This document shows, one piece after another, positions 48,929 to 56,837 of a DNA stretch of 64,000 nucleotides. The translations under genes were made by a program, and so were the position numbers. Within the stretch, counting starts at the first letter, position 1. Each line of letters begins with the position of its first letter. The stretch comes from PALSA-270 sp963770915 (GTDB taxonomy: Bacteria; Acidobacteriota; Terriglobia; Terriglobales; Acidobacteriaceae). The notes below the pieces were generated by a model. It had not been told where the DNA came from. It searched no databases and saw nothing but the letters and a program-made list of their open reading frames with translations. The DNA lies in assembly GCA_963770915.1 (NCBI GenBank), contig CAVYRG010000001.1:3782001-3846000 (forward strand), read 5' to 3'.

Positions 48929-51697
48929 ATGCCGACCTTTTACGACCAATTTCGGGAGTGCGCCGGACGCTGGCCGGGCAACGTTGCGCTGGAGATTCAG
49001 CGGCACGACCGGATGGAAAGCTACACCTATGCCGAAACCAGGCGAATAGCAGAGTCGGTGGGGCGCTGGTTGGCCGACAACGGAATCGAGCCGGGAGCGC
49101 GGGCAGCCATTGTGGCGGCGAACCATCCGCGCTGGGTGATGGTGTATTTGGGGATCATCGCGGCGGGAGGGACGGCGGTTCCGCTGGACACGGCGTTGCA
49201 TGCGGATCAAATTTCCAAGCTGCTGAAAGATAGCGGATGCGGGTTGGTATTTTGCGACAGCAAGCACCTGGAGCTAGTGGGGGAGGCGATTGCCGGATTG
49301 GCGGTGCGGATTGTTCTGATGGATATGACTGCCGAGCTTCGCTCGGCCGGGCAGCCGGGGGCGGCTGTTCCCAAACAAGTTGTCGCGGATCTGGAGAGCA
49401 TCTTTGCGGCGGGGCCGGGGAACTTTTCTCCGGTGGAATCCTCGGCGGACAGCTTGGCTTCGCTGCTCTACACTTCCGGCACCACTGCCGATCCCAAGGG
49501 CGTGATGCTCACTCACGCCAATCTGCTGGGAGAAGTGGCGGCGGTGTTCGGTTGGGTTCACATCGGGCCGGACGACGCCCTGCTCGGGGTACTGCCGCTG
49601 TTTCACGTGCTGTCGCAGATGGCCAATCTGCTGCTGCCGCTGGTCAAAGGCTCGCGCATCGTCTACCTGGAAACGCTGAACACCACCGAACTGCTGCGCG
49701 CCCTGCGCGAGCGGGAAATTACTGCGTTCGCGGTAGTGCCGCAGTTTTTCTATTTGATCCACGATCGCATTTTCAAAGAAGTGGCGAAACGCGGAGCGGC
49801 CGCGAGTTGGGCGCTGCGACGGTTGATGGCGGTGAATCGCGCGCTGCGCAAGATAGGGATCAATGCCGGGCCGCTCTTGTTCGGGAAGATCCACCAGACC
49901 TTCGGGGATAAGATGCGCTACCTGTTTACCGGAGGCTCGCGTTTCGATCCGCAAATTGGTTACGACTTCTACGCGCTTGGTATTGATGTGCTGCAGGCCT
50001 ACGGGCTGACGGAAACAACCGGAGGCGCATTTGCGACCCGGCACGAGAACAACGTGATTGGCTCGGTCGGCCCGCCCCTACCGGGAGTGGAAGCGAAGAT
50101 CGTGAATGCCAAGGCGCAGGGGGAAGACGGTGGCCCCGCGATCGGAGAAATTGCTATCCGCGGTCCCATTGTGATGAAGGGATATTGGAAGCGACCCGAT
50201 GCCACCGAAGCGGTTTTGAAAGATGGCTGGTTTTATACCGGCGACCTGGGCCACTTCGATGGCAAAGGAAACCTGTTCATCACGGGGCGAAGCAAGGAAG
50301 TGATCGTCCTGAGCAACGGGAAAAATATCTATCCGGAGGAAATCGAGCCGCACTATTTGAAGTCGCCGTACATCAAGGAAATCTGCCTGATGGGACTGGA
50401 GGCCACCCCGGGCGACGCGACGACGGAACATTTGCATGCCGTGATCGTGCCCAACTTCGAAGTGCTGAAAGCGCGGAAGATCGTGAATGCGAGAGAAGTA
50501 ATTCGTTTTGATGTGGAGAGTTTATCGGCGCAGATTGCATCGACCAAGCGGATCGGCAGCTACGAAATCTGGCAGGAAGACTTGCCGCGCACCACTACGC
50601 GCAAGCTGAAACGCTTCGAGATCGAGAAACGAGTGCGGGCGAACCAGGCGAAGGGGGCAAAGGGCGAGGCTGACGTTCCGGCGGAAAAGCCTCTCAGCGA
50701 CGAAGACCGCGCGTGGCTTGAGCTGCCGGACGCGCAGCGGGCGCTCACGGTGATTCGCGGGGCGGCGGCAAACGAGCCGGAGAGCGTGCGCCCGGACGAC
50801 AATTTGGAACTTGATCTCGGCCTCGATTCCTTGCAAAGGGTCGAGTTGCTGACGGCGCTGGAACAGGAACTGGGCGGCGATGTGGAGGAATCGAGCCTGT
50901 CGGAGATTTACACCGTGCGCGCGCTGGTGGATGCGGTACGCGAGAGTGCTGCACAGGGCAAGGCCGTCGCCCGGCCGCAGTTTGCCGGCTGGAATGCGGT
51001 GCTGCAGGAGCCTCCCGCGGACCCGGACGTGCTGGAACTTGCCAAGCCGCGGCGTTTCGCTGAGGCTACATGGTTCTTCTTCAGCCGACTGCTGCAGATC
51101 TTTGCGCTGGATCGCTTTCAGTTGAAGGTGCACGGCCTGGAAAATTGTCCGGCGCAGGGCCCGTTCATTATTTCCTCCAACCACCAGAGCTATCTTGATC
51201 CGGCAATTCTAGGCAGCATTCTTCCCTGGGAGATTTTTCGCAATGCGTTTGCCGTGGGGACGAGCGAAGTCTTCGGCTCAGGCTTCATGCGCCGGGTGGC
51301 GCGCTGGCTGCGGGTGGTGGTAGTCGACCCCGATGCGAACCTGATTCCCGCCATGCGGGCGGGGGCTTTCGGGCTGCGACAGGGGAGAGTGCTGATTCTG
51401 TATCCCGAGGGCGAGCGCTCGATTGATGGAACGCCGAAAACCTTCAAGAAGGGCGCGGCGATTCTTGCCATCCATATGCAGGTGCCGATTGTGCCGGTGG
51501 CGATTGAGGGGTTCCACGATGCCTGGCCGCGAGGGAAGAGGTTTCAGAAATTCGCGCCGCTGAAGATGATGATCGGGGCGCCGATTGCGCCTCCGCCCGC
51601 GGCGCAGGCGTCAGAGGCGGCGTATGCACAGCTAACGGCGGAAGTGAAAAAGCGCGTGGTCGAGATGTGGGAAGGCTTGCGAAGGAAATCGAACTAG
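48929..51697 (+). CDS. Acyl-activating enzyme-ACP-acyltransferase fusion
   Basis: 922 residues from the ATG at 48929 (MPTFYDQFRECAGRWPG); the frame is open further upstream. Residues 1-560 form an AMP-forming ligase: LLYTSGTTADPKGVMLTHAN, VLQAYGLTETTGGAF and GWFYTGDLGHFDGKGNLFIT. Residues about 610-690 form an acyl-carrier domain with the phosphopantetheine serine in LDLGLDSLQRVELLTAL. Residues 730-922 form a PlsC-type acyltransferase with ISSNHQSYLDPAIL and LYPEGERSIDGTPKTF. It could activate a fatty acid, hold it on the carrier and transfer it to a lysophospholipid or glycerol phosphate. E. coli Aas has the acyltransferase first and no ACP, so this order is unusual. Divergent from secA. Confidence 0.85.
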   Translation: MPTFYDQFRECAGRWPGNVALEIQRHDRMESYTYAETRRIAESVGRWLADNGIEPGARAAIVAANHPRWVMVYLGIIAAGGTAVPLDTALHADQISKLLKDSGCGLVFCDSKHLELVGEAIAGLAVRIVLMDMTAELRSAGQPGAAVPKQVVADLESIFAAGPGNFSPVESSADSLASLLYTSGTTADPKGVMLTHANLLGEVAAVFGWVHIGPDDALLGVLPLFHVLSQMANLLLPLVKGSRIVYLETLNTTELLRALREREITAFAVVPQFFYLIHDRIFKEVAKRGAAASWALRRLMAVNRALRKIGINAGPLLFGKIHQTFGDKMRYLFTGGSRFDPQIGYDFYALGIDVLQAYGLTETTGGAFATRHENNVIGSVGPPLPGVEAKIVNAKAQGEDGGPAIGEIAIRGPIVMKGYWKRPDATEAVLKDGWFYTGDLGHFDGKGNLFITGRSKEVIVLSNGKNIYPEEIEPHYLKSPYIKEICLMGLEATPGDATTEHLHAVIVPNFEVLKARKIVNAREVIRFDVESLSAQIASTKRIGSYEIWQEDLPRTTTRKLKRFEIEKRVRANQAKGAKGEADVPAEKPLSDEDRAWLELPDAQRALTVIRGAAANEPESVRPDDNLELDLGLDSLQRVELLTALEQELGGDVEESSLSEIYTVRALVDAVRESAAQGKAVARPQFAGWNAVLQEPPADPDVLELAKPRRFAEATWFFFSRLLQIFALDRFQLKVHGLENCPAQGPFIISSNHQSYLDPAILGSILPWEIFRNAFAVGTSEVFGSGFMRRVARWLRVVVVDPDANLIPAMRAGAFGLRQGRVLILYPEGERSIDGTPKTFKKGAAILAIHMQVPIVPVAIEGFHDAWPRGKRFQKFAPLKMMIGAPIAPPPAAQASEAAYAQLTAEVKKRVVEMWEGLRRKSN

Positions 51698-51719
51698 GAT
51701 TTGCGTTGGAAAAATTGGC

Positions 51720-52628
51720 TTATGCGCCGGCGCCTTTGGCTTGTCCGCCGAAAGCCTTCACGAAGGCGTCAACAATCATGGAGTCGTATTTCTTTCCGGA
51801 ACTCTTGACCATGATTTCCTCGATCTGCGCGGGCGACAAATGCCTTCCGCCTTTGTCGCCGACCAGTTCCTCGTAGTTCTCGGCCATCACGAGAATCTGG
51901 ACCTCGATGGGCGCGTCCACCGCGCTGGCGCCGCTTTGCAGCAATTGTTGCGCGGCGACCAAAATGGGGATGGCGCGGCCCAGCGAACCCGCAATGCTTT
52001 TTGCGTTGCCGGCGAACTTGCCCGGCTTGCTCATTTCTTTTTCCATTTCTGCCTGGGAAAGATTGGCCGCTTTGTAGAGAAGTTCGTTGCTGATGCCCAT
52101 CTGATTCACGTTGCGAAGCAGCGCGGCGGTGCGCACATCCTCGGTACTGCCGGGGTCGAGCCCCAGAGATTCGGCGATCTGGTTGGCGTACGCCGCGATG
52201 CGGTTGCAGCTCGCGTCGCTGTATTTCTGGCTGGTCAGAAGCTGCTGCAGGATGAGCAGCATGGCTTCGTAGCCATCTTTCATCGCATGCAAGCTTTCCT
52301 GGTTGCGTTCGTAAAGCGTGCCCATGGCGTAGCCGGCTACAACCAGGGTTCCGCCCCAGGCTGTGACATCAAACCAGCGGCTGTCGAATGGCAGATTCAG
52401 CTGGTGGCCGAAGATGGCGGGATTCGCGAAGGTGACCGCGGCCACCAGAATCACGCTGGCACAGGCGGTGAGCGTAGCGTGGCGGCGGCCAAAGAGATAC
52501 GCAGAATAGAGCGTGGGGAGGAAATAAAACATCAGCGCCATGTGCTGCGATGCGGCGAGGAAATTCAGCATGGCCGCGATCACCACTAGAAACAGCAGCA
52601 GCAGCAGCTGTGGATTGATTCTCCGCAT
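51720..52628 (-). CDS. Membrane protein with degenerate HD-GYP domain
   Basis: 302 residues. The first 110 form three or four membrane segments (PQLLLLLFLVVIAAMLNFLA, ALMFYFLPTLYSAYLFG, ASVILVAAVTFANPAIFG). The C-terminal part follows the HD-GYP order: SCNRIAAYANQIAESLGL, then DVRTAALLRNVNQMGISNEL where the canonical H-D-I-G-K is replaced by R-N-V-N-Q, then LYKAANLSQAEMEKE. The metal ligands are missing, so cyclic di-GMP hydrolysis is not expected. A binding or receptor role is inferred. Convergent with the fusion gene. Confidence 0.72.
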   Translation of the reverse strand: MRRINPQLLLLLFLVVIAAMLNFLAASQHMALMFYFLPTLYSAYLFGRRHATLTACASVILVAAVTFANPAIFGHQLNLPFDSRWFDVTAWGGTLVVAGYAMGTLYERNQESLHAMKDGYEAMLLILQQLLTSQKYSDASCNRIAAYANQIAESLGLDPGSTEDVRTAALLRNVNQMGISNELLYKAANLSQAEMEKEMSKPGKFAGNAKSIAGSLGRAIPILVAAQQLLQSGASAVDAPIEVQILVMAENYEELVGDKGGRHLSPAQIEEIMVKSSGKKYDSMIVDAFVKAFGGQAKGAGA

Positions 52629-52753
52629 GACACTTCCTTCCTGAGCGGCGTAACCACCTACCGCCGGGATGAGACACTTCGACCTTTATCATCGTGGAAC
52701 GAGTGGAGGGCAAACTCAAATTACGGTGGTAATTCCAGGATTCTTAGAAACTC

Positions 52754-53659
52754 TCATTTGGCGCGGGGATGGGTTTGATCGTAGACCTGCAAGACGTGCT
52801 TCATAGAAAGCTGGGTGTAACGCTGCGTGGTGGAAAGGCGCTCGTGGCCGAGCATTTCCTGGATGGCGCGCAGGTCGGCGCCTTCTTCAAGCATGTGGGT
52901 GCCGAAAGCGTGGCGCAGGGTGTGGGGATGAACATCGGGGGAGAGTCCTTTTGCGACGGCAATTGTTTTGATGATGCGGCCGACACTGCGAGTGGTGAGG
53001 CGGCCGCCGCGCCGGTTGATGAGCAGCGCAGGGAGATTCTTTTTGGTCTGTGCCAAGACCTGTTGGCGAACGGGCAAATAGGCTGCAAGCGCGGTTTTCA
53101 CCGAGTCGCCAAACGGCACATAGCGCTCTTTCTTTCCTTTTCCGCGGATCAGGATGGCCTCCGCGCTCAGGCGAATATCGTCGCAGTTGATGCCGGTAAG
53201 TTCTGAATTGCGAATGCCGCAGCTGTAGAGCAATTCGAGCATCAAGCGGTCGCGCTCCGGGAAAGCTGCGATCTCGGGCATCGGGCCGTCGAGCACGCCG
53301 TTCATTTCTTCGATGGTGGGCACGCGCGGCAGTTTCTTGGGCAGCTTCGGCGTCGAGACCAATGCAGCGGGGTTTTGTTCGACGATCCCTTGCTGCGCCA
53401 GCCAGCGATAAAGCGAACGCACGGCGGCCAGCGAGCGGGCGACTGAGGTTTTGCTTAGTCCTTTTTCGTAGAGCTGGGAAAGAAATCCGCGGATGGCGAC
53501 GTGATCCAGCCGGCGAAGATCGCGAGAGCCGGCGAAGGCAGCGAAGTTTTTCAGATCGCCGGTGTAGGCCTTGATGGTGTGCGCTGAGGCGTTGCGCTCG
53601 CGCAGGGAGCGGAGGAAGTCGGCCACGGATTTTTCGACAGAGATTTTAGCTGGTGGCAT
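52754..53659 (-). CDS. Tyrosine recombinase, XerC/XerD type (copy 1)
   Basis: 301 residues, normal Xer length. The SAM-like N-terminal domain (SVEKSVADFLRSLRERNASA) precedes the catalytic domain. The catalytic residues are arginine in LLYSCGIRNSELTGIN, lysine in RGKGKKERYVPFG, H-x-x-R in HTLRHAFGTHMLEEGADL, His in MLGHERLSTTQRYTQL and the tyrosine in the same segment. Xer proteins resolve chromosome dimers at dif. No dif-like site was found nearby. It lies 74 bases from the second recombinase on the same strand, downstream of it. Confidence 0.93.
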   Translation of the reverse strand: MPPAKISVEKSVADFLRSLRERNASAHTIKAYTGDLKNFAAFAGSRDLRRLDHVAIRGFLSQLYEKGLSKTSVARSLAAVRSLYRWLAQQGIVEQNPAALVSTPKLPKKLPRVPTIEEMNGVLDGPMPEIAAFPERDRLMLELLYSCGIRNSELTGINCDDIRLSAEAILIRGKGKKERYVPFGDSVKTALAAYLPVRQQVLAQTKKNLPALLINRRGGRLTTRSVGRIIKTIAVAKGLSPDVHPHTLRHAFGTHMLEEGADLRAIQEMLGHERLSTTQRYTQLSMKHVLQVYDQTHPRAK

Positions 53660-53733
53660 GTGTTTTTGGTTTCAACCACAAGGGACATAGAGGCGCGCAA
53701 ATTGGGGTTCTGTTTGCGCCTTCTGAATGGGAA

Positions 53734-54660
53734 TCATTTTGCCTTTGCCCTCGGATGGTGCTGCCGATACACGTTTTTCAGACGATCTAACGCTAAGTGG
53801 GTATAGACCTGGGTGGTCGAAATATCGGCGTGGCCAAGGATGGTCTGCACAGTGCGCAAGTCAGCGCCGTTTTCCACCATGTGCGTGGCACAGCTATGAC
53901 GCAACATGTGCGGGCTGGCATGGCGACCGGTTTCCGCCGAGGCCGCGCCGACAATTTGCCAGACGCGCTGCCGCGTGAGCTTGCGCGCGCCGCGGCCCAG
54001 AAACAGGAGTGGGGAATTCCGTTGGCCCGCCAGAACCGGACGGTAACTCTTCAAGTAATTCGCCAGAACTTCCTGCGCAGCGCGGCCCAGCGGAACGATT
54101 CTCTCTTTGTCCCCCTTGCCGCGCACCAGCAGGTAGCCGAGATCGAGCTTAAGGTCTTCAAGCTTTACGCTCACGATTTCTGAAACGCGCAATGCCCCGG
54201 CATAGAACACTTCGAGCATGGTGCGGTCGCGCGCCGCGATAGCTTCGGCGTCCTTCGAATTGCGGGTTGCCGAGGCCTGCGGCGCGCGCAGCATGGTTTC
54301 TACCTCGTCGCGGGCAAGCGCCTTGGGCAAGACTTTCCACTGTTTGGGAGAATCGAGATTTAGCGTGGGATCGTGGTCGATCAGTTCGTCGAGCAGCAGG
54401 TACCGGTAAAGATGACGCAGCGTCGAGAGCTTGCGGCCTACCGAGCGCCCGTCCACGGCGTTGGCAAACAATTGCTGGATGAATCCGCGCAAGTCATCGC
54501 GCCGGGCAGTCAGCAGAGTTCGCTTGCGCTTTTGCAGAAAGCTGGAGAACTGCTCCACGTCAGTCGAGTAAGCGGAGATCGTGAGCGGCGCCAGGCCCTT
54601 CTCGATCTTCAGGTAATCGAGAAATCCGCGGACTACGCCGGAGTTGGGTTCGGCGGACAC
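53734..54660 (-). CDS. Tyrosine recombinase, XerC/XerD type (copy 2)
   Basis: 308 residues from a GTG start (MSAEPNSGVVRGFLDYLKIE). The catalytic pattern is complete: GALRVSEIVSVKLEDLKLDL, RGKGDKERIVPLGRAAQEVL, HMLRHSCATHMVENGADL, TILGHADISTTQVYTHLALD. The start LKIEKGLAPLTISAYSTDVE is typical of XerD. The two copies share this general plan but are not identical, so they may be the XerC and XerD partners of one system. Adjacent placement of both is unusual because they lie apart in E. coli. A dispersed palindrome lies directly upstream. Confidence 0.93.
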   Translation of the reverse strand: MSAEPNSGVVRGFLDYLKIEKGLAPLTISAYSTDVEQFSSFLQKRKRTLLTARRDDLRGFIQQLFANAVDGRSVGRKLSTLRHLYRYLLLDELIDHDPTLNLDSPKQWKVLPKALARDEVETMLRAPQASATRNSKDAEAIAARDRTMLEVFYAGALRVSEIVSVKLEDLKLDLGYLLVRGKGDKERIVPLGRAAQEVLANYLKSYRPVLAGQRNSPLLFLGRGARKLTRQRVWQIVGAASAETGRHASPHMLRHSCATHMVENGADLRTVQTILGHADISTTQVYTHLALDRLKNVYRQHHPRAKAK

Positions 54661-54742
54661 GTTTTCAAGTATGCGCGTTATCGGACGCTAGGAGAAGTGG
54701 CGAGCGGGGTGCGAGGGCTGGCTAGGCGTGAATTCACCAAGT

Positions 54743-54832
54743 CGTCATTCCGAGAAGCGACGACGAATCTACTTTTGCGGGACCCGGCGAGACAGCAGAT
54801 TCCTCGCGTCGCTCGGAATGACAACGCATTGG
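54743..54832. repeat. Dispersed imperfect palindrome (GTCATTCCGAG...CTCGGAATGAC)
   Basis: GTCATTCCGAG at about 54744 and CTCGGAATGAC at about 54819-54829 form a long hairpin around a 65-base insert containing CAGCAGATTCCTCGCG. It shares ends and core with the copy near 39.24-39.33 kb. It fills much of the spacer between xer copy 2 and the DUF72 gene. Confidence 0.65.
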
Positions 54833-54833
54833 A

Positions 54834-55547
54834 CTATGCGGCAATTTCCTTGAACACTTCCATCGCGTACAGCGCGCCCTGCGGCGTTTCCTCGTGCTTG
54901 AAGTAGGCGAAAGCGTTTCTCCCTTCCCGGAGATGTTCGCGCATGCGTGCGACCATGGCCTGGCGCTCTTCGGCGGAGTATTCCGGCTTGCGGTAACGGT
55001 AGTAGGCGAAGTCGGCGGTGACGACATCGGGCGTGGTGCGCTCTTCGGTTTCCGCCACGCACAGCGCGCGGTTGTGCTTTTTGAGCAGGCTGAAGGTCTC
55101 GTCGGTGAACCACGAAGCGTGACGAAATTCAAACGCTGACTCCACAGCGCGCGGTAGGATGCCCAGAAATTCCTCCAGAACCGCCACATCGGCTTTCATG
55201 TTGGGAGGAAGTTGAAACAGCACCGGCCCCAGCTTGCCTGCTCGCGCCAGCGGTTCGATGGTCGCGAGAAAGCGGGGAACGAAATCTTGCGTGTTCTTCA
55301 GCCGCTTGATGTGCGTGATGACTTGGTGGGCTTTGATCCCGAAGCGAAAACCGGCCGGGCTCTCGTCGATCCACTTCTGAACGGTGGTTTCTTTCACCAA
55401 CTGACGAAAGGTGAAATTCACCTCCACCGTGTTCAGCAAAGTTGCGTAGTGGCGAAGAAAATTCTTCTGCGGAAGTCTTTCCGGGTAGAAGGCGGGCTTC
55501 CAACTGGGATAAGCCCATCCGGAGGTGCCGACAAAGAGTTGAGGCAT
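54834..55547 (-). CDS. DUF72 family protein
   Basis: 237 residues, the usual DUF72 size. Characteristic parts are VGTSGWAYPSWKPAFYPERL at the N-terminus, VEVNFTFRQLVKETTVQKWI, FRFGIKAHQVITHIKRLK, KLGPVLFQLPPNMKADVAVL and AFEFRHASWFTDETFSLL, ending FAYFKHEETPQGALYAMEV. The fold is a TIM barrel with a probable metal or nucleic-acid role that is not established. It lies 38 bases after the LigD-type gene and may share its transcript; a DNA-repair link is inference. Confidence 0.9.
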   Translation of the reverse strand: MPQLFVGTSGWAYPSWKPAFYPERLPQKNFLRHYATLLNTVEVNFTFRQLVKETTVQKWIDESPAGFRFGIKAHQVITHIKRLKNTQDFVPRFLATIEPLARAGKLGPVLFQLPPNMKADVAVLEEFLGILPRAVESAFEFRHASWFTDETFSLLKKHNRALCVAETEERTTPDVVTADFAYYRYRKPEYSAEERQAMVARMREHLREGRNAFAYFKHEETPQGALYAMEVFKEIAA

Positions 55548-55585
55548 GAAATTGCGACCGCCGCAGCGCCAGACTAAGTGAAAAA

Positions 55586-56641
55586 TTATACCTTCCCGCG
55601 CTTTTTCGACGCAGATCGCGAGGTGGAGCGAGCTTTCGTTTTGCGCACCGAGGTCTTGCGCTTACGCTCTTCCGCTTGAGCCGCGATCTCCAATCCCTGC
55701 GCGGCTGTGCCGGTGTCCGCCAATTCCATGCCCGGCAGCCGTGGTAACTTCTGCTTAAGCTTGAGCACCGGCTCGAACAGGTCTCCCATCTTGGCGACAC
55801 GCTCCAGCACCTGCGCAGACTCGAACACCAGAACCCCGGCATCTTTCTTCTTCAGCGCCCGCTCGACTTCCTCCCATCGCACCGGTGTTGACGCGGTAGG
55901 CCGCTCGCGGGCGCGCAGAGAATAGATGCTGACCGTGGTTTTGTGTTCGTCGTTCTGGCTCCAGTCGACGAAGACCTTGCCGGTGCGAAGTTCTTTCTTC
56001 ATGTCGGAGACAACCAGTTCCGGATGCTCCTGCTCGAGGAGCCGCGCCAGCGCGTGCGCGAAATTCTTTGTCTGGTCGTAAGTCACGGGCGTGTTGAGCG
56101 GAACGTAGATCTGCAATCCTTTTGAGCCGGAAGTCTTGGGGAAACTCTGCAGCCCGAAATGCTCGAAGATTTCCCGCAGCCAGATTCCCACCTGCGAGCA
56201 CTGCACGATGTTTGCCGGCGGGCCGGGGTCGAGGTCGAAGACCATCATGGTAGGGCAAGCGATGTTTTTCGCCAGCGAGAGCGAAGGATGGAGTTCGATG
56301 GCAGCCAGGTTTGCCATCCAGACCAACGTCGACAGGTCATTGGCCAGGATGTAGTTCACGGTGCGCCGGTTGCTTTCACTCCAAATAGGCGCGGTCTTGA
56401 TCCATTCCGGGTGGTGCTTGGTGGCGTTCTTTTCGAAAAAATACGGCCGGTCGACGCCCTCAGGGTAGCGCTTGAGAGTGAGCGGCCGGCCTGCCAGATG
56501 CGGCACCAGCACCGGCGCGATGCGGGCGTAGTAGTCGATGACCTGGCCTTTGGTAAACCCCGCAGCGGGATACAAAACCTTTTCCAGGTTGGTCAGCGAG
56601 AGGTGTCTGCCTTCGATTTCGACGACTTGCGGTTTGGGCAA
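55586..56641 (-). CDS. LigD-type polymerase/primase domain protein
   Basis: 351 residues from a TTG start with GGAGG five bases upstream. The family core is complete: LTNLEKVLYPAAGFTKGQVI, YARIAPVLVPHLAGRPLTLK, MMVFDLDPGPPANIVQ (metal aspartates), KTSGSKGLQIYVPLNTPVTY and KVFVDWSQNDEHKTTVSIYS. This is the archaeo-eukaryotic-primase polymerase module of NHEJ, present without the ligase or 3'-phosphoesterase domain. The tail is Lys/Arg/Ser rich. No Ku or ligase gene is in the window. It fills gaps at double-strand breaks in known relatives. Confidence 0.9.
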   Translation of the reverse strand: MPKPQVVEIEGRHLSLTNLEKVLYPAAGFTKGQVIDYYARIAPVLVPHLAGRPLTLKRYPEGVDRPYFFEKNATKHHPEWIKTAPIWSESNRRTVNYILANDLSTLVWMANLAAIELHPSLSLAKNIACPTMMVFDLDPGPPANIVQCSQVGIWLREIFEHFGLQSFPKTSGSKGLQIYVPLNTPVTYDQTKNFAHALARLLEQEHPELVVSDMKKELRTGKVFVDWSQNDEHKTTVSIYSLRARERPTASTPVRWEEVERALKKKDAGVLVFESAQVLERVAKMGDLFEPVLKLKQKLPRLPGMELADTGTAAQGLEIAAQAEERKRKTSVRKTKARSTSRSASKKRGKV

Positions 56642-56837
56642 AATGCCTCCATCGATTGTGTACTACACTTCGCAATCGTTATGTATCGAGGAAACCAAGC
56701 TTGAATTTAACCACAGGGGAACACAGAGGGCACAGGGAGAACCTCAAGAATTCCTCTACTTTGTTTGACAATCTCCCTGCCGCCACGTAATTTCAAGTTT
56801 TCCTTTCATGTTTTCCCCCAACCGCCGTGGAGGTCCG

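Noticed and set aside
52629..52753. A dif site for the tandem Xer recombinases
   Set aside because: The gaps around both genes contain no 28-base sequence with the paired 11-base arms expected of dif.
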